64,000 bases of DNA from the NCBI GenBank assembly GCA_963691755.1, contig OY829366.1:186001-250000 (forward strand). Reading direction: 5' to 3'. Under the pieces are notes generated by a model that worked only from the letters and a program-made list of their open reading frames with translations, made no database searches and was not told the origin of the DNA. This document shows positions 8,587 to 17,253 of the stretch, one piece after another (within the stretch, counting starts at the first letter, position 1; each line of letters starts with the position of its first letter). This DNA comes from Dinoroseobacter sp013215265 (GTDB taxonomy: Bacteria > Pseudomonadota > Alphaproteobacteria > Rhodobacterales > Rhodobacteraceae). The translations under genes were made by a program, and so were the position numbers.

Positions 8587-10038
8587 CTAGCTCCCCATCC
8601 GGCTTTCGAGGCGCTCGACGAGTTCAGCGGGCACTTCTGGTTCCGCCAGCTGCGACAGCATTCGGGTTTTGACGGGGTCCGGAATACGCGTGTTGGCCTC
8701 GATAAAGGCAACCATGCGCGCGCGACGTTCGTCATCCAACTGCACCATTGCAGGTGGCTCTGGGGGAACGCCTGGACGCACGGGCGATACCCGAATACCG
8801 GCCCCCAAAAGCGGCGAACGTTCTGCAACAATATCCTGCCCGGCCAGCCCGCGAGCGCGTACGATCACGTCGTCCCGCTCTCGCCGGAGCACGTCCACAG
8901 CCTCAACCCGCAAACGATTGCCTTCGCCAACGACGAGCACATTGCCCGCCGCATCAACTGCGGTCGCAGGTAGGCGCGCTACACGCGCAAGCGAAGGCTC
9001 AACGATTGTGACAGTTACAAAGTCACCCGGGCGAAACCCGGGTGCCGCGTCAAGCTGCGCAAACAAAAGCCGTCCGGTTTGACCCTCGCCCACAGCGGCA
9101 CTTTCCCGCGTAATTCTGCTGCTTGCGGTTAAATCGATCCCAGAAGCATCAAGCGAAAGGTTCACAGGAATATCGCGCAACTGGCCGTTCTCATCCAGCA
9201 AACGTGCATATTGTGCCGTAGAGACACGGAAGGCAACTTCCAGCGCATAGGGGTCGATAAGCTGCGCGATACGCTCGTTGTTTGACAGGATCCGTCCTTC
9301 GACGACCGATACCTCGGCCAGAGTGCCATCAAAATCAGCAATTACCTGAGTATCTTCCAAGCGGCGCTCCGCATCCGCCAACGCGATATTACGGCGATCC
9401 ACCATGGTGCGGGCCTGATTGATGCGCGCCTCGGCTTGCGCAACCGCTTGGCGACGCGACAAAACAGATTGTTGCGCAGAGGCAGCCGACAGCTCGGCTG
9501 ATTCCACAGCCGCAGCTGTGCCAACACCGCGTGTTTCGAGGTCGCGCTGACGATCCAACGCCCGATCACGCAAACCCGCTTGCGTCACTGCCGCATTCAG
9601 TTCGTCATTCGCTAGAATGAGCCCCCGTTCAGCCTCACGCAAATCTGCTAGGGCTTCACCGGCGTCTGCCCGAGCCACAGCGAGTGCAGATTCCGCATCC
9701 ACCGGATCAATGCGCGCCAGAACGGTGCCCGCTTGAACGCGACCCCCTTCTGCGAACTCGGGTGCCAACTCAATCAGGCGACCGGAGCTGGCAGCACGAA
9801 GGTCCAAAGTACGCCTACTGCGCACCTCGCCAAAAACTTCCAACTCAGGCTGAATGCGTTCGGGTGTGTAAGTTACCACATTGACACTAACAACACGCTC
9901 GCGGGCAGGTCTAGAGAACGGCTCTTCCGACAAACGCGCCTGAACCGCGCTGTAAAGGGTCGTTCCGGCATAGGACAAAAGTCCAATGGTCAATGCTGTC
10001 AGAAACAGCCCGATCAAGCTTCGGGTAAGAAAACGCAT
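8587..10038 (-). CDS. RND efflux periplasmic adaptor (HlyD/AcrA-type)
   Basis: The 483-residue protein has an N-terminal membrane anchor (about 6-28), a split lipoyl-like domain around the motif GRLIELAPEFAEGGRV and the matching FDGTLAEVSVVEGR, a long alpha-helical hairpin rich in Ala, Glu and Arg between them (about 115-240), and beta-barrel and membrane-proximal domains after about 260. This is the standard layout of membrane-fusion proteins that couple an RND pump to a TolC channel. It is transcribed just before the pump gene, three bases apart. The C-terminal 50 residues after the proline-rich stretch form an extra helical tail. Confidence 0.92.
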   Translation of the reverse strand: MRFLTRSLIGLFLTALTIGLLSYAGTTLYSAVQARLSEEPFSRPARERVVSVNVVTYTPERIQPELEVFGEVRSRRTLDLRAASSGRLIELAPEFAEGGRVQAGTVLARIDPVDAESALAVARADAGEALADLREAERGLILANDELNAAVTQAGLRDRALDRQRDLETRGVGTAAAVESAELSAASAQQSVLSRRQAVAQAEARINQARTMVDRRNIALADAERRLEDTQVIADFDGTLAEVSVVEGRILSNNERIAQLIDPYALEVAFRVSTAQYARLLDENGQLRDIPVNLSLDASGIDLTASSRITRESAAVGEGQTGRLLFAQLDAAPGFRPGDFVTVTIVEPSLARVARLPATAVDAAGNVLVVGEGNRLRVEAVDVLRRERDDVIVRARGLAGQDIVAERSPLLGAGIRVSPVRPGVPPEPPAMVQLDDERRARMVAFIEANTRIPDPVKTRMLSQLAEPEVPAELVERLESRMGS

Positions 10039-10115
10039 TCGGTAAGCTCCGACAGAAATTTGAGTCCAGACACTATTTAAACGCCCGAAATAGCGCTTTC
10101 CGTCGCGCTTCCAAT

Positions 10116-10134
10116 AAAAAAGCTGTGCTTTTTT
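10116..10134 (-). terminator. possible weak terminator after azlD
   Basis: A perfect inverted repeat, AAAAAAGC-TGT-GCTTTTTT, lies 8 bases beyond the azlD stop codon in the minus direction. The stem is mostly A:T with two G:C pairs at the loop side and ends in a T-run on either strand. It could end azlCD transcripts, but the weak stem makes this uncertain. Confidence 0.4.
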
Positions 10135-10141
10135 GCGGATG

Positions 10142-10471
10142 TTAACCTTGCATTATGAGCAAAAATGCAAGGCCAAATCCGCCTACCGCGATCGCAAGGT
10201 TGGTCGATTTCGTCCAATATCCGACTGCCAAGGTCGCGATTGCCAAAATCAAACTGCCAGGTTCGTTCAGCGTTTTTCCATCGCGCGACCAAATGACCAG
10301 CGGGGCCACGAGTGCAGGCAAAATCGCAACGACCGTGTAGCGAAGATGTCGTAGAACCCAATCCGGCAGAACCCGATCGCCCAGAAGTCCAAGAAACGAG
10401 AACCGCAGGGTGAAGGTGCCAACCCCGAGAATCACGATGATCACCCAGACTGGGGCATCTGCGGCGCTCAT
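10142..10471 (-). CDS. azlD: AzlD family branched-chain amino acid transport subunit
   Basis: A 109-residue protein with three to four hydrophobic segments and the family-typical internal stretch TFTLRFSFLGLLG followed by VLRHLRYTVVAILPALVAP. AzlD is the small partner of AzlC in exporters of branched-chain amino acids or their analogues. The start overlaps the end of azlC (ATGA), so the two are translationally coupled and probably made in fixed ratio. The transported substrate is not shown by sequence. Confidence 0.88.
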   Translation of the reverse strand: MSAADAPVWVIIVILGVGTFTLRFSFLGLLGDRVLPDWVLRHLRYTVVAILPALVAPLVIWSRDGKTLNEPGSLILAIATLAVGYWTKSTNLAIAVGGFGLAFLLIMQG

Positions 10472-11175
10472 GGCTTGTCGTCCAACAAAAGCTCAACCCG
10501 AGCGCCCGCCATCATACCCAATAAGCCTGCAATGATCAGGTCTAAATTATAAGGAACCCATGCCAGCAACAGGACTGCAACCACCGAAACCAGCGCGGCA
10601 ATGACATGCGCAACTGTCCGAAGCGCAGGGCCAATCAACGCAATGAAGGCAATAGGAACGGCCAGTTCTATCCCAAAATCTGAGGGTATTGCAGAGCCGA
10701 GCACGGCACCGACATAGGTGAACCCGTACCAAACCGGGACAATTGGTGAGATTACGCCAAAAAAATAGGTCAACTTCAGCGAAAGTATCATCTCGGGCTC
10801 AGCCTCGTATTTGAGCGAGGCCAAGGCAAACGATTGATCAACCAACAAATAAGAAACGAACGCGCGTTTCCAAAGCGACGCTGGACCTAAATGAGGCGCA
10901 AGCGATGCCGAATACATCGCCATGCGCAAGTTCACGGCAAGCGCAGAGGCCAAGATCACGATAGTAGGTGCATTCTCGGACATCAGTTGCAGGGCCGTGA
11001 GTTGCGCGGCCCCGGCGATAACAACCACAGAAAACCCCATGACCTGCGATAGGTTCAATCCGGCCTCGGTGGCCAGTACGCCAAAGACAAGCGCAAAGGG
11101 AAGAACGACGATAATGAAGGGCACGCTGTCGCGAAAGCCACGCCAATAGACTGATTTGGTGCTGGCGACCGCCAT
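10468..11175 (-). CDS. azlC: AzlC family branched-chain amino acid permease
   Basis: The 235-residue membrane protein has the AzlC signature near its N-terminus (FRDSVPFIIVVLPFALVFGVL) and SVVVIAGAAQ around residues 48-57, with several further hydrophobic segments. AzlC forms the main membrane part of AzlCD exporters in the inner membrane. It is the first gene of a two-gene minus-strand operon and is divergent from fdhD, with about 55 bases between starts. No regulator gene is adjacent. Confidence 0.9.
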   Translation of the reverse strand: MAVASTKSVYWRGFRDSVPFIIVVLPFALVFGVLATEAGLNLSQVMGFSVVVIAGAAQLTALQLMSENAPTIVILASALAVNLRMAMYSASLAPHLGPASLWKRAFVSYLLVDQSFALASLKYEAEPEMILSLKLTYFFGVISPIVPVWYGFTYVGAVLGSAIPSDFGIELAVPIAFIALIGPALRTVAHVIAALVSVVAVLLLAWVPYNLDLIIAGLLGMMAGARVELLLDDKP

Positions 11176-11230
11176 GCGTGCCCCCTAGATTGAACGAGAC
11201 AGGGCTAACGCGCACGCACAGAAGGTTCAA

Positions 11231-12133
11231 ATGGCAATTCCTGATCAACACGATCACGAGGACACGGGGTTTGTGATTGCGCCGGACCCGACTGGGGCTG
11301 GTCTGACCCGCTCGGTGAACGGAATTGATCACACAGGCGCAGAGGTTTCGCTGTCCGTGATCGAAGAGCGGCCGCTGACTATCTATCTGAATTCACGGGA
11401 AATCGTTACGGCAATGACGATCGGAGACCACCCGGAATATCTGGCCCTTGGATTTCTGATCAACCAGCGCATGATCAGGCAAGACGACGAAGTCACGGGG
11501 ATCGATTATGACGAAGACCTCGATGTTGTGGTCGTGCGCACGGCAGTTGAAACCAACCACGAAGCCCGGCTTGCGAAAGCGACACGGACAAGCGGGTGTG
11601 CGGTGGGGACTGTGTTTGGAGACGTGATGGAAGGCGTTTCAGACGTGAAGCTGGCGCCACTGACTATTCAGGCATCCGATCTTTATGCCCTCGCCCACAA
11701 GATCAATACGACACCAAGCCTGTATCTTGAGGCCGGGGCAATCCATGGAACCGTGCTCTGCCAGGGCGATCGTCCACTTGTCTATATGGAAGATGTTGGA
11801 CGCCATAATGCAGTGGACAAGATCGCGGGTTGGATGCGCCTGAACGACATCAGCCCTGACGACAAGACGTTGTACACAACCGGACGTTTGACCAGTGAAA
11901 TGGTTATCAAAACAGCCCTTATGGGGATCCCCGCGCTTGTGTCGCGCTCGGGCTTTACCGCATGGGGTGTGGAAATTGCGCGCGAGGTCGGGCTGACATT
12001 GATCGGGCGTATGCGCGGCAAACGCTTTGTCTGCCTTTCAGGCGAGGAGCGTCTGAGTTGGGATATCGACGCCGACCTGGTACCCGATGAGCCAAGGAAA
12101 GCCCGGCGCAAATCTTCTGAGGCAGAGGAATGA
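11231..12133 (+). CDS. fdhD: formate dehydrogenase accessory sulfurtransferase FdhD
   Basis: FdhD passes sulfur to the molybdenum cofactor of formate dehydrogenases. The 300-residue length and motifs TSGCAVGTVFGD (C123), EDVGRHNAVDKI and TTGRLTSEMV fit the family. Where E. coli FdhD has a Cys-x-x-Cys pair, only the first cysteine is present here (C123, followed by AVG), a variant that I believe occurs in a subgroup with the GTVFGD motif. It starts an operon with mobA, mobB and moeA, all joined by 4-base overlaps. No formate dehydrogenase structural gene lies in the window, so its client enzyme is elsewhere. Confidence 0.95.
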   Translation: MAIPDQHDHEDTGFVIAPDPTGAGLTRSVNGIDHTGAEVSLSVIEERPLTIYLNSREIVTAMTIGDHPEYLALGFLINQRMIRQDDEVTGIDYDEDLDVVVVRTAVETNHEARLAKATRTSGCAVGTVFGDVMEGVSDVKLAPLTIQASDLYALAHKINTTPSLYLEAGAIHGTVLCQGDRPLVYMEDVGRHNAVDKIAGWMRLNDISPDDKTLYTTGRLTSEMVIKTALMGIPALVSRSGFTAWGVEIAREVGLTLIGRMRGKRFVCLSGEERLSWDIDADLVPDEPRKARRKSSEAEE

Positions 12134-12735
12134 CAAGACCTTTGGGGGTGATCCTTGCAGGAGGAAAGGCCACGCGCATGGGTGGCGGCGATAAGGGGTT
12201 ATTGCCCTTGAAGGACGACACCCTTCTGGGCCATGTCATTGCGCGGTTGCGCCCGCAGGTGGGCGAGATCGCGCTGAACGCCAACGGAGATCCGCAACGA
12301 TTTGCGCATCTTTCGATGGCGGTTCTTCCTGACAGCATTGATGGGTATCCAGGACCGTTGGCGGGGGTTCTGGCAGGTTTGGATTGGGCCGCAGCGAAAG
12401 GAGCATCCCACATCGTGACAGCTGCTGCCGACACACCTTTCTTTCCTGAAACGTTGGTGGCTGATCTTGAGGTGGCGGCAAAAGCGTCGGGTCTGGCGCT
12501 TGCGGGCACTCGTGATGGGAATAACGGAAAGATTTACCGACATCCTACGTTTGGACTTTGGCCGGTGGTCCTGCGCGATAATCTGCGAGCCGCGTTGCAA
12601 GACGGATTGCGCAAGGTGGTACTTTGGACCGACCAGCACAACGCGGGATTGGCGGAGTTTCCTGTCACAGACACCGATCCGTTCTTTAACGTGAATACGC
12701 CAGAGGACTTGGCCGTTGCGGAGGCGCTGGCATGA
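12130..12735 (+). CDS. mobA: molybdenum cofactor guanylyltransferase
   Basis: MobA joins GMP from GTP to Mo-molybdopterin, giving the MGD cofactor of DMSO-reductase-family enzymes such as formate dehydrogenase. The N-terminal nucleotide-binding signature LAGGKATRMGGGDKG occupies residues 9-23, and the 201-residue length is normal. It overlaps fdhD and mobB by ATGA, so the operon makes the MGD form and delivers it to enzymes needing FdhD. Conserved NVNTPEDL near the C-terminus also matches the family. Confidence 0.96.
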   Translation: MTRPLGVILAGGKATRMGGGDKGLLPLKDDTLLGHVIARLRPQVGEIALNANGDPQRFAHLSMAVLPDSIDGYPGPLAGVLAGLDWAAAKGASHIVTAAADTPFFPETLVADLEVAAKASGLALAGTRDGNNGKIYRHPTFGLWPVVLRDNLRAALQDGLRKVVLWTDQHNAGLAEFPVTDTDPFFNVNTPEDLAVAEALA

Positions 12736-13223
12736 AAAGATTCGGCATCACAGGTTGGAAAAACGCAGGCAAAACCAGCGTTATGGAGCGTCTTGTCGCC
12801 GAGTTCGTTGCGCGGGGGTTGCGTGTCTCGACCCTGAAACATGCCCACCACAGGTTTGAGATCGATCATGTGGGCCGCGACACCTATCGCCATAGGGCAG
12901 CTGGTGCCGCAGAGGTTCTGGTATCTAGCGGAACACGCTGGGCATTGATGTCAGAACTGCGTGGGGACCCTGAACCCGCGTTGGATGCGTTGATTGCGAA
13001 AATGACCCCTGTCGACCTTGTATTGATAGAGGGCTGGAAAACATCCCCGCACCCAAAGCTTGAGGTCTGGCGCGCCGAAACCGGGCACCCTCTGATTGCC
13101 CCGGGGGACGAGACAATCCGGGCGGTCGCGACCGACACCTCCCTTGATCTGAAGATTCCTGTTCTGGACTTGAATGACACCCAAGCCTTGGCGGATTTCG
13201 TTCAGTCAGAGGTTAGGATTTGA
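12732..13223 (+). CDS. mobB: molybdopterin-guanine dinucleotide biosynthesis GTPase MobB
   Basis: This 163-residue protein carries a P-loop, GWKNAGKT at residues 8-15, and the MobB signature around DLVLIEGWKTSPHPKLEV. MobB binds GTP and enhances MobA activity. The protein is the third gene of the fdhD-mobA-mobB-moeA operon. Its stop codon overlaps the TTG start of the following fusion gene. Confidence 0.94.
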   Translation: MKRFGITGWKNAGKTSVMERLVAEFVARGLRVSTLKHAHHRFEIDHVGRDTYRHRAAGAAEVLVSSGTRWALMSELRGDPEPALDALIAKMTPVDLVLIEGWKTSPHPKLEVWRAETGHPLIAPGDETIRAVATDTSLDLKIPVLDLNDTQALADFVQSEVRI

Positions 13224-15313
13224 AACCCTTCGACCGGGTTCTTATCGTTGACTGGTCTGGGGGCAACGATCGCGGCCCCCGCCCAAAGGCAGATGCAATT
13301 TGGGCTGCGTTTAATGATACGCCAGCAGAGTATTTTAGACATCGTCAGGCATTTGAGACCTGGCTTATGACGGTTTTGGAGGCCGAGATCGACGCGGGGC
13401 ATCGTGTCTTTCTCGGGTTTGATTTCCCGTTCGGGCTACCTGAAGGCATGGCTAAACCAATCACCGGTCAAGACGATCCTTTCGCTTTTTGGAACTGGGT
13501 CACGGAACGCGTTGAAGATGCACCAAAGCGCAACAACCGTTTCGATGTTGGCGCCGAAGCAAACCGGGCCTTCGAAGGTGTTGGTCCATTTTGGGGGAAC
13601 GGTCTGGCGCGCGATATTGATGGCTTGCCGCGAAAAGGACGTTCAAGGACCGCACAGGTCACCGAACGACGGCTGGCAGAGGCGGACGCAAAGGGCGCCT
13701 TTCCAGTCTGGCAGCTCGCTGGCACAGGGTCAGTCGGCAGTCAGATGCTCATGGGACTGCCTGTTCTGCAGCGCCTGCGCCTTAAGTTTGGAGATGACAT
13801 CTCAATCTGGCCCTTTGACGCGCATGATACGGCAGTGAAGGTCGTTGAAGTCTGGCCATCCTTGACGGTTCGGTCACAAGCGCCAGAAGGCATGGTCAAG
13901 GACGCGTGGCAGGTCGAAACCGTAGCCCGCCAAATCGCAGCCTTGTCCCCAAGGGAACAATACGATCTGCTACATGAAGATATCCCCGATGCGGCACGTG
14001 CCGAAGAAGGTTGGATTTTTGGCCTTGGACAGGAAGCCCTGATGATGGCGACGGACCTGAAACCCCCGCCCCTTTCGAATGACTGCTTTGCCTTGCCGCC
14101 AGGTCATCATTGGACGCCCATCGAAGACGCGTGGCAAATTTTGCAAGACCGTTTGCGCTGCGTCGTTCCAAAACAGAAGACACCGCTTGCAGAGGCGCAA
14201 GGATACGTTTTGGCGAAAGACGTGGTGGCGCTGCGCAGCCATCCACCAGCCGCGAATGCTGCAGTCGACGGATATGGGTTTGCAAAATCCAGTTTGACGG
14301 AAGGCGACCAGCTTTTGCCACTGCATCCCGGTCGGGCTGCGGCCGGAGTTCCCTTGCAAGGATCAGTTCCTGAGGGATCTGCCGTGCGCGTTTTGACGGG
14401 GGCGATCATTCCCGACGGTGTCGATACGCTGGTGCTCGAAGAAGATTGCGCCATCAACGACACCCATATTGCCTTTCGCGCACCTGTGAAAAAAGGCGCG
14501 AACATGCGCCGCGCCGGTGAAGATAGCGAAGCGGGCGAAGTCGTACTGCGTGCAAGGCAGATCTTGCGGCCACAAGACATCGCACTAGCAGCTTCTGTTG
14601 GTGTGGGTGAGCTGACAACATTTGCGCCCTTGCGCATTGGGGTGCTGTCAACCGGAGATGAACTGGCTGTGCCCGGGACACCTGCAGACCAGGCACAGGT
14701 TTATGATGCAAACAGCCCAATGTTGCTGGGATTGGCACGCTCATGGGGATGCACCGCACTTGACCTTGGCCATGCGCCGGATGATCGGGACGCCCTTCGC
14801 GAGATCCTGAACCGCGCAAGTGAGCGTTGCGATATGATCCTGACCTCCGGTGGGGCATCAGCAGGCGACGAAGACCACGTTTCGGCCGTACTGGAGGATA
14901 CGGGGTCGATGGCGTTGTGGCGGATTGCACTGAAACCAGGACGCCCGCTTGCCTTGGGGGTCTGGAACGGCACGCCCGTTTTTGGTTTGCCCGGGAACCC
15001 CGTCGCGGCATTCGTTTGCGCGCTTTTATTTGGATATCCATCAGCCCGCCTTTTGAGCGGGGCAGGCTGGACAAAACCCAATGGCTATATTGTCCCGGCC
15101 GCCTTTAAAAAGTCCAAGCGCGAAGGACGCCGAGAATACTACCGTGCGCGCTTGACCCCTGATGGCCGGGCAGAAGTGTTCGCCTCAGAGGGCTCGGGCC
15201 GCGTTTCAGGACTGTCCTGGGCAACAGGTTTGGTAGAGATGGGGTTTGACGCAGAAGACGTTAATCAGGGCGATCCGGTGCGTTTCTTGCCCTTCACAGA
15301 ATTCGGGATTTAG
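13220..15313 (+). CDS. moeA: DUF429-like domain fused to MoeA molybdopterin molybdenumtransferase
   Basis: At 697 residues this is about 290 longer than ordinary MoeA. The C-terminal part, from about residue 298, is a complete MoeA: AAVDGYGF near 347-354, GVLSTGDEL, TSGGASAGDEDH and GLPGNPVAA, so it should insert molybdate into adenylylated molybdopterin. The N-terminal part (1 to about 275) has three spaced motifs, IVDWSGG (D11), GFDFPFGLP (D68) and VVEVWP (E210), that recall the DUF429 RNase H-like fold. Its role is unknown. The start is a TTG that overlaps the mobB stop (TTGA), in line with the overlaps upstream. The stop overlaps the convergent next gene by four bases. MoeA call is firm; the N-terminal family is inferred. 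Confidence 0.9.
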   Translation: MKPFDRVLIVDWSGGNDRGPRPKADAIWAAFNDTPAEYFRHRQAFETWLMTVLEAEIDAGHRVFLGFDFPFGLPEGMAKPITGQDDPFAFWNWVTERVEDAPKRNNRFDVGAEANRAFEGVGPFWGNGLARDIDGLPRKGRSRTAQVTERRLAEADAKGAFPVWQLAGTGSVGSQMLMGLPVLQRLRLKFGDDISIWPFDAHDTAVKVVEVWPSLTVRSQAPEGMVKDAWQVETVARQIAALSPREQYDLLHEDIPDAARAEEGWIFGLGQEALMMATDLKPPPLSNDCFALPPGHHWTPIEDAWQILQDRLRCVVPKQKTPLAEAQGYVLAKDVVALRSHPPAANAAVDGYGFAKSSLTEGDQLLPLHPGRAAAGVPLQGSVPEGSAVRVLTGAIIPDGVDTLVLEEDCAINDTHIAFRAPVKKGANMRRAGEDSEAGEVVLRARQILRPQDIALAASVGVGELTTFAPLRIGVLSTGDELAVPGTPADQAQVYDANSPMLLGLARSWGCTALDLGHAPDDRDALREILNRASERCDMILTSGGASAGDEDHVSAVLEDTGSMALWRIALKPGRPLALGVWNGTPVFGLPGNPVAAFVCALLFGYPSARLLSGAGWTKPNGYIVPAAFKKSKREGRREYYRARLTPDGRAEVFASEGSGRVSGLSWATGLVEMGFDAEDVNQGDPVRFLPFTEFGI

Positions 15314-16341
15314 TCGAACATCCCCGTCACGCGTCCAAGGAGCATGAACGCACGCGCTGATCGTGTCTCGGCAAACTGGATAAGTTCAGCATCGGTCGCG
15401 GTTTTCTCAAACCCCACAAGCGTCTTGTCAAACTGTACAAGGTAGTGATGCGCCGTATCGCGAAATACCGGGTCGGACCGCATCCGAGCGGAGGTCAACG
15501 CCAAGCAGGACCGGTCCCGAATCCCGCCCAAGGCTGCGATTGGCCCTCCACGTTCGCCCAACGCAAAACGCCTCCAAAGCTCGGGCTTGGTACGTTCGGG
15601 GCGCAGGTCATCCATGTAGATGCCGTCTTGGCTGAGCAACGTAAGCATGTCTTGCGCGGATCGGATCAGCTTGGCTGCTTCTCGATCCTCCAATGCAAGG
15701 CGCAACGCCCGGAACCCGTCCTTGTCTTCTGCGGTTTCCGGAAAATTGGCAGCCTTGATGAAGTCGGCTACCGATATAGGCTCTTGTAGAGCTTCAGTCG
15801 GGGTCCCGAGCGCGAAAGTAGATTGTCCACCTTCGGTTTGAATTGCAGCCTCAAAGCGCCCTTTTGGAAGGGCTGGTTTATTCTCAGACTGCGGGTGATC
15901 GCGACGAGAGGTAAACTGTACAATGGCGGCTTCGGTCTGTTTTTGCGCGACCGCAAGTTCGTCGAGCTTCTTTTCAACCACAGGCTTTACGCCCGGAGCC
16001 CCGGTCTGCGCTTGTTCGATATATGCATAACGCATCGCGGTGATCGCCGATTGCAGACGCGTGGCCTCTTCGCGCATGACGCGTGCGGTCCTTACAACTG
16101 CTGCGGCCACCCAGATCAGGGCGATCGGCATGAAGATCGCGAGCATCAGCATCACGAAATCAACTGGCGCAGCGTTAGGACCAGGATTGGCGACACCGAA
16201 GCCAAGGAACGCGATTGCAACGCCCACCAACCACACGCCACTAAGAATTGCCGCGATAATTTCTACCGCGGTCAATCTTGAGGTATTGCCTTTTTCGAGT
16301 TCACCCAAACCTTTGGGCCCCTCGGACACTTGGTCTGACAT
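15310..16341 (-). CDS. uncharacterised membrane protein downstream of greA
   Basis: I do not recognise a function. The 343-residue protein has a short acidic N-terminus, two membrane segments at about 31-55 and 63-85, then a helical cytoplasmic or periplasmic region with coiled-coil character at about 88-145, a low-complexity linker and a C-terminal helical domain of about 150 residues without known catalytic motifs. It starts 18 bases after greA and is probably co-transcribed with it. The pattern (paired membrane helices plus a large soluble domain) resembles conserved hypothetical proteins of Rhodobacterales. Confidence 0.8.
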   Translation of the reverse strand: MSDQVSEGPKGLGELEKGNTSRLTAVEIIAAILSGVWLVGVAIAFLGFGVANPGPNAAPVDFVMLMLAIFMPIALIWVAAAVVRTARVMREEATRLQSAITAMRYAYIEQAQTGAPGVKPVVEKKLDELAVAQKQTEAAIVQFTSRRDHPQSENKPALPKGRFEAAIQTEGGQSTFALGTPTEALQEPISVADFIKAANFPETAEDKDGFRALRLALEDREAAKLIRSAQDMLTLLSQDGIYMDDLRPERTKPELWRRFALGERGGPIAALGGIRDRSCLALTSARMRSDPVFRDTAHHYLVQFDKTLVGFEKTATDAELIQFAETRSARAFMLLGRVTGMFD

Positions 16342-16359
16342 CGTTCCACCTTATAGGGG

Positions 16360-16830
16360 TTATTTATAGTCGATGCTCAGGATTTCATAGGAGCGCGTGC
16401 CACCTGGAGTCCTCACCTCAACACTGTCGCCTTCTTCCTTCCCAATCAATGCCCGTGCAATAGGCGATTTGAGATTCAGAAGGCCTTGTTCGAGATTAGC
16501 CTCGGGTTCACCCACAATCTGATAGGTTTTTTCTTCTTCCGTGTCTTGATCGACGATCTGAATCGTCGCACCAAATTTGATCGGCCCCGACAATTTCGAG
16601 GGATCGATCACGTCAGAAAGGCTCAGGATCGCCTCAAGCTCTTTGACACGACCTTCGATGAAAGACTGTTTTTCCCGCGCGGCGTGATACTCCGCATTCT
16701 CGGACAGATCGCCATGTTCACGTGCTTCAGCGATCGCCCGGATCACCGCAGGACGTTCTTCGGACTTGAGCTGTTTCAGTTCGGCATCCAGCTTGTCATA
16801 ACCGGTGCGTGTCAGCGGGATCTTGTCCAT
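16360..16830 (-). CDS. greA: transcription elongation factor GreA
   Basis: GreA stimulates transcript cleavage by backtracked RNA polymerase. The 156-residue protein has the N-terminal coiled-coil with the acidic tip motif in HGDLSENAEYHAAREKQ (residues about 39-55), which holds the acidic residues needed in the secondary channel, and the FKBP-like C-terminal domain ending in SPIARALIGKEEGD. Length and sequence are typical. It heads a two-gene minus-strand unit with the membrane protein that follows. A 423-base non-coding stretch lies upstream. Confidence 0.97.
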   Translation of the reverse strand: MDKIPLTRTGYDKLDAELKQLKSEERPAVIRAIAEAREHGDLSENAEYHAAREKQSFIEGRVKELEAILSLSDVIDPSKLSGPIKFGATIQIVDQDTEEEKTYQIVGEPEANLEQGLLNLKSPIARALIGKEEGDSVEVRTPGGTRSYEILSIDYK

Positions 16831-17253
16831 GGGACAGGCCTTCTCTTTCAGGCAATAAATGAAGCACTTAACATAAACACCGGCCCAGCCCGCGCAAGGG
16901 CCCTCGCGCGGCTATTCTTTCTTGGCGAACAGCCAAGAATTTTACGTTCAAATCATCGAGTAAGAAAATCACAATCAGGGGCTCACAATTGGCATGCTGA
17001 AGCGAATTGAAACCCGCTTACCGGATCGTCGGCTGGAACCGATGCTCGATGAACTCGTTGGATGCGTCAGATACGACTCGCTGAACTCAACAACTCGCTG
17101 CCCATGATGCAGACATAGTTGCTGTTTCCGCGTGCAAGTAACCCCATTTTGGCTTGGCGACGTACCGTCGCAAGCCAAACCACCCTTGGGACGATTGACC
17201 AAGTCGCACTCCACAGATAGGCCGAATTCCGAAAACGACCGAGAGGTAAGAAT
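16831..17253. other. 423-base intergenic region between greA and etfQO with two hairpins
   Basis: I see no convincing gene here. The stretch must hold the divergent promoters of greA and etfQO. It contains a perfect 8-bp hairpin (TTCTTGGC-GAACA-GCCAAGAA, 16919-16939) and a stronger 14-bp stem described separately. The only open frame inside it, of 37 codons, has no ribosome site I can recognise. The greA-proximal part is AT-richer than the rest. Confidence 0.6.
17148..17179. other. 14-bp hairpin upstream of etfQO
   Basis: The sequence TTTGGCTTG-GCGACG-TAC-CGTCGC-AAGCCAAA forms a 14-base-pair stem with one bulged G and a three-base loop. No T-run follows on either strand, so it is not a standard intrinsic terminator. 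It ends about 75 bases before the etfQO start and may sit in the 5' untranslated leader, or be a DNA dyad for a regulator. No function is known. Confidence 0.55.

Noticed and set aside
14454..15074. 206-codon minus-strand frame inside moeA
   Set aside because: Falls entirely in the MoeA coding region; very Arg- and Ser-rich, no family match.
16919..16939. 8-bp hairpin as a terminator
   Set aside because: Followed by only a TTTT on the plus strand with no upstream plus-strand gene, and by no T-run on the minus strand where greA points away.
16994..17107. 37-codon plus-strand frame upstream of etfQO
   Set aside because: No ribosome site, no recognisable similarity and within the probable promoter region.
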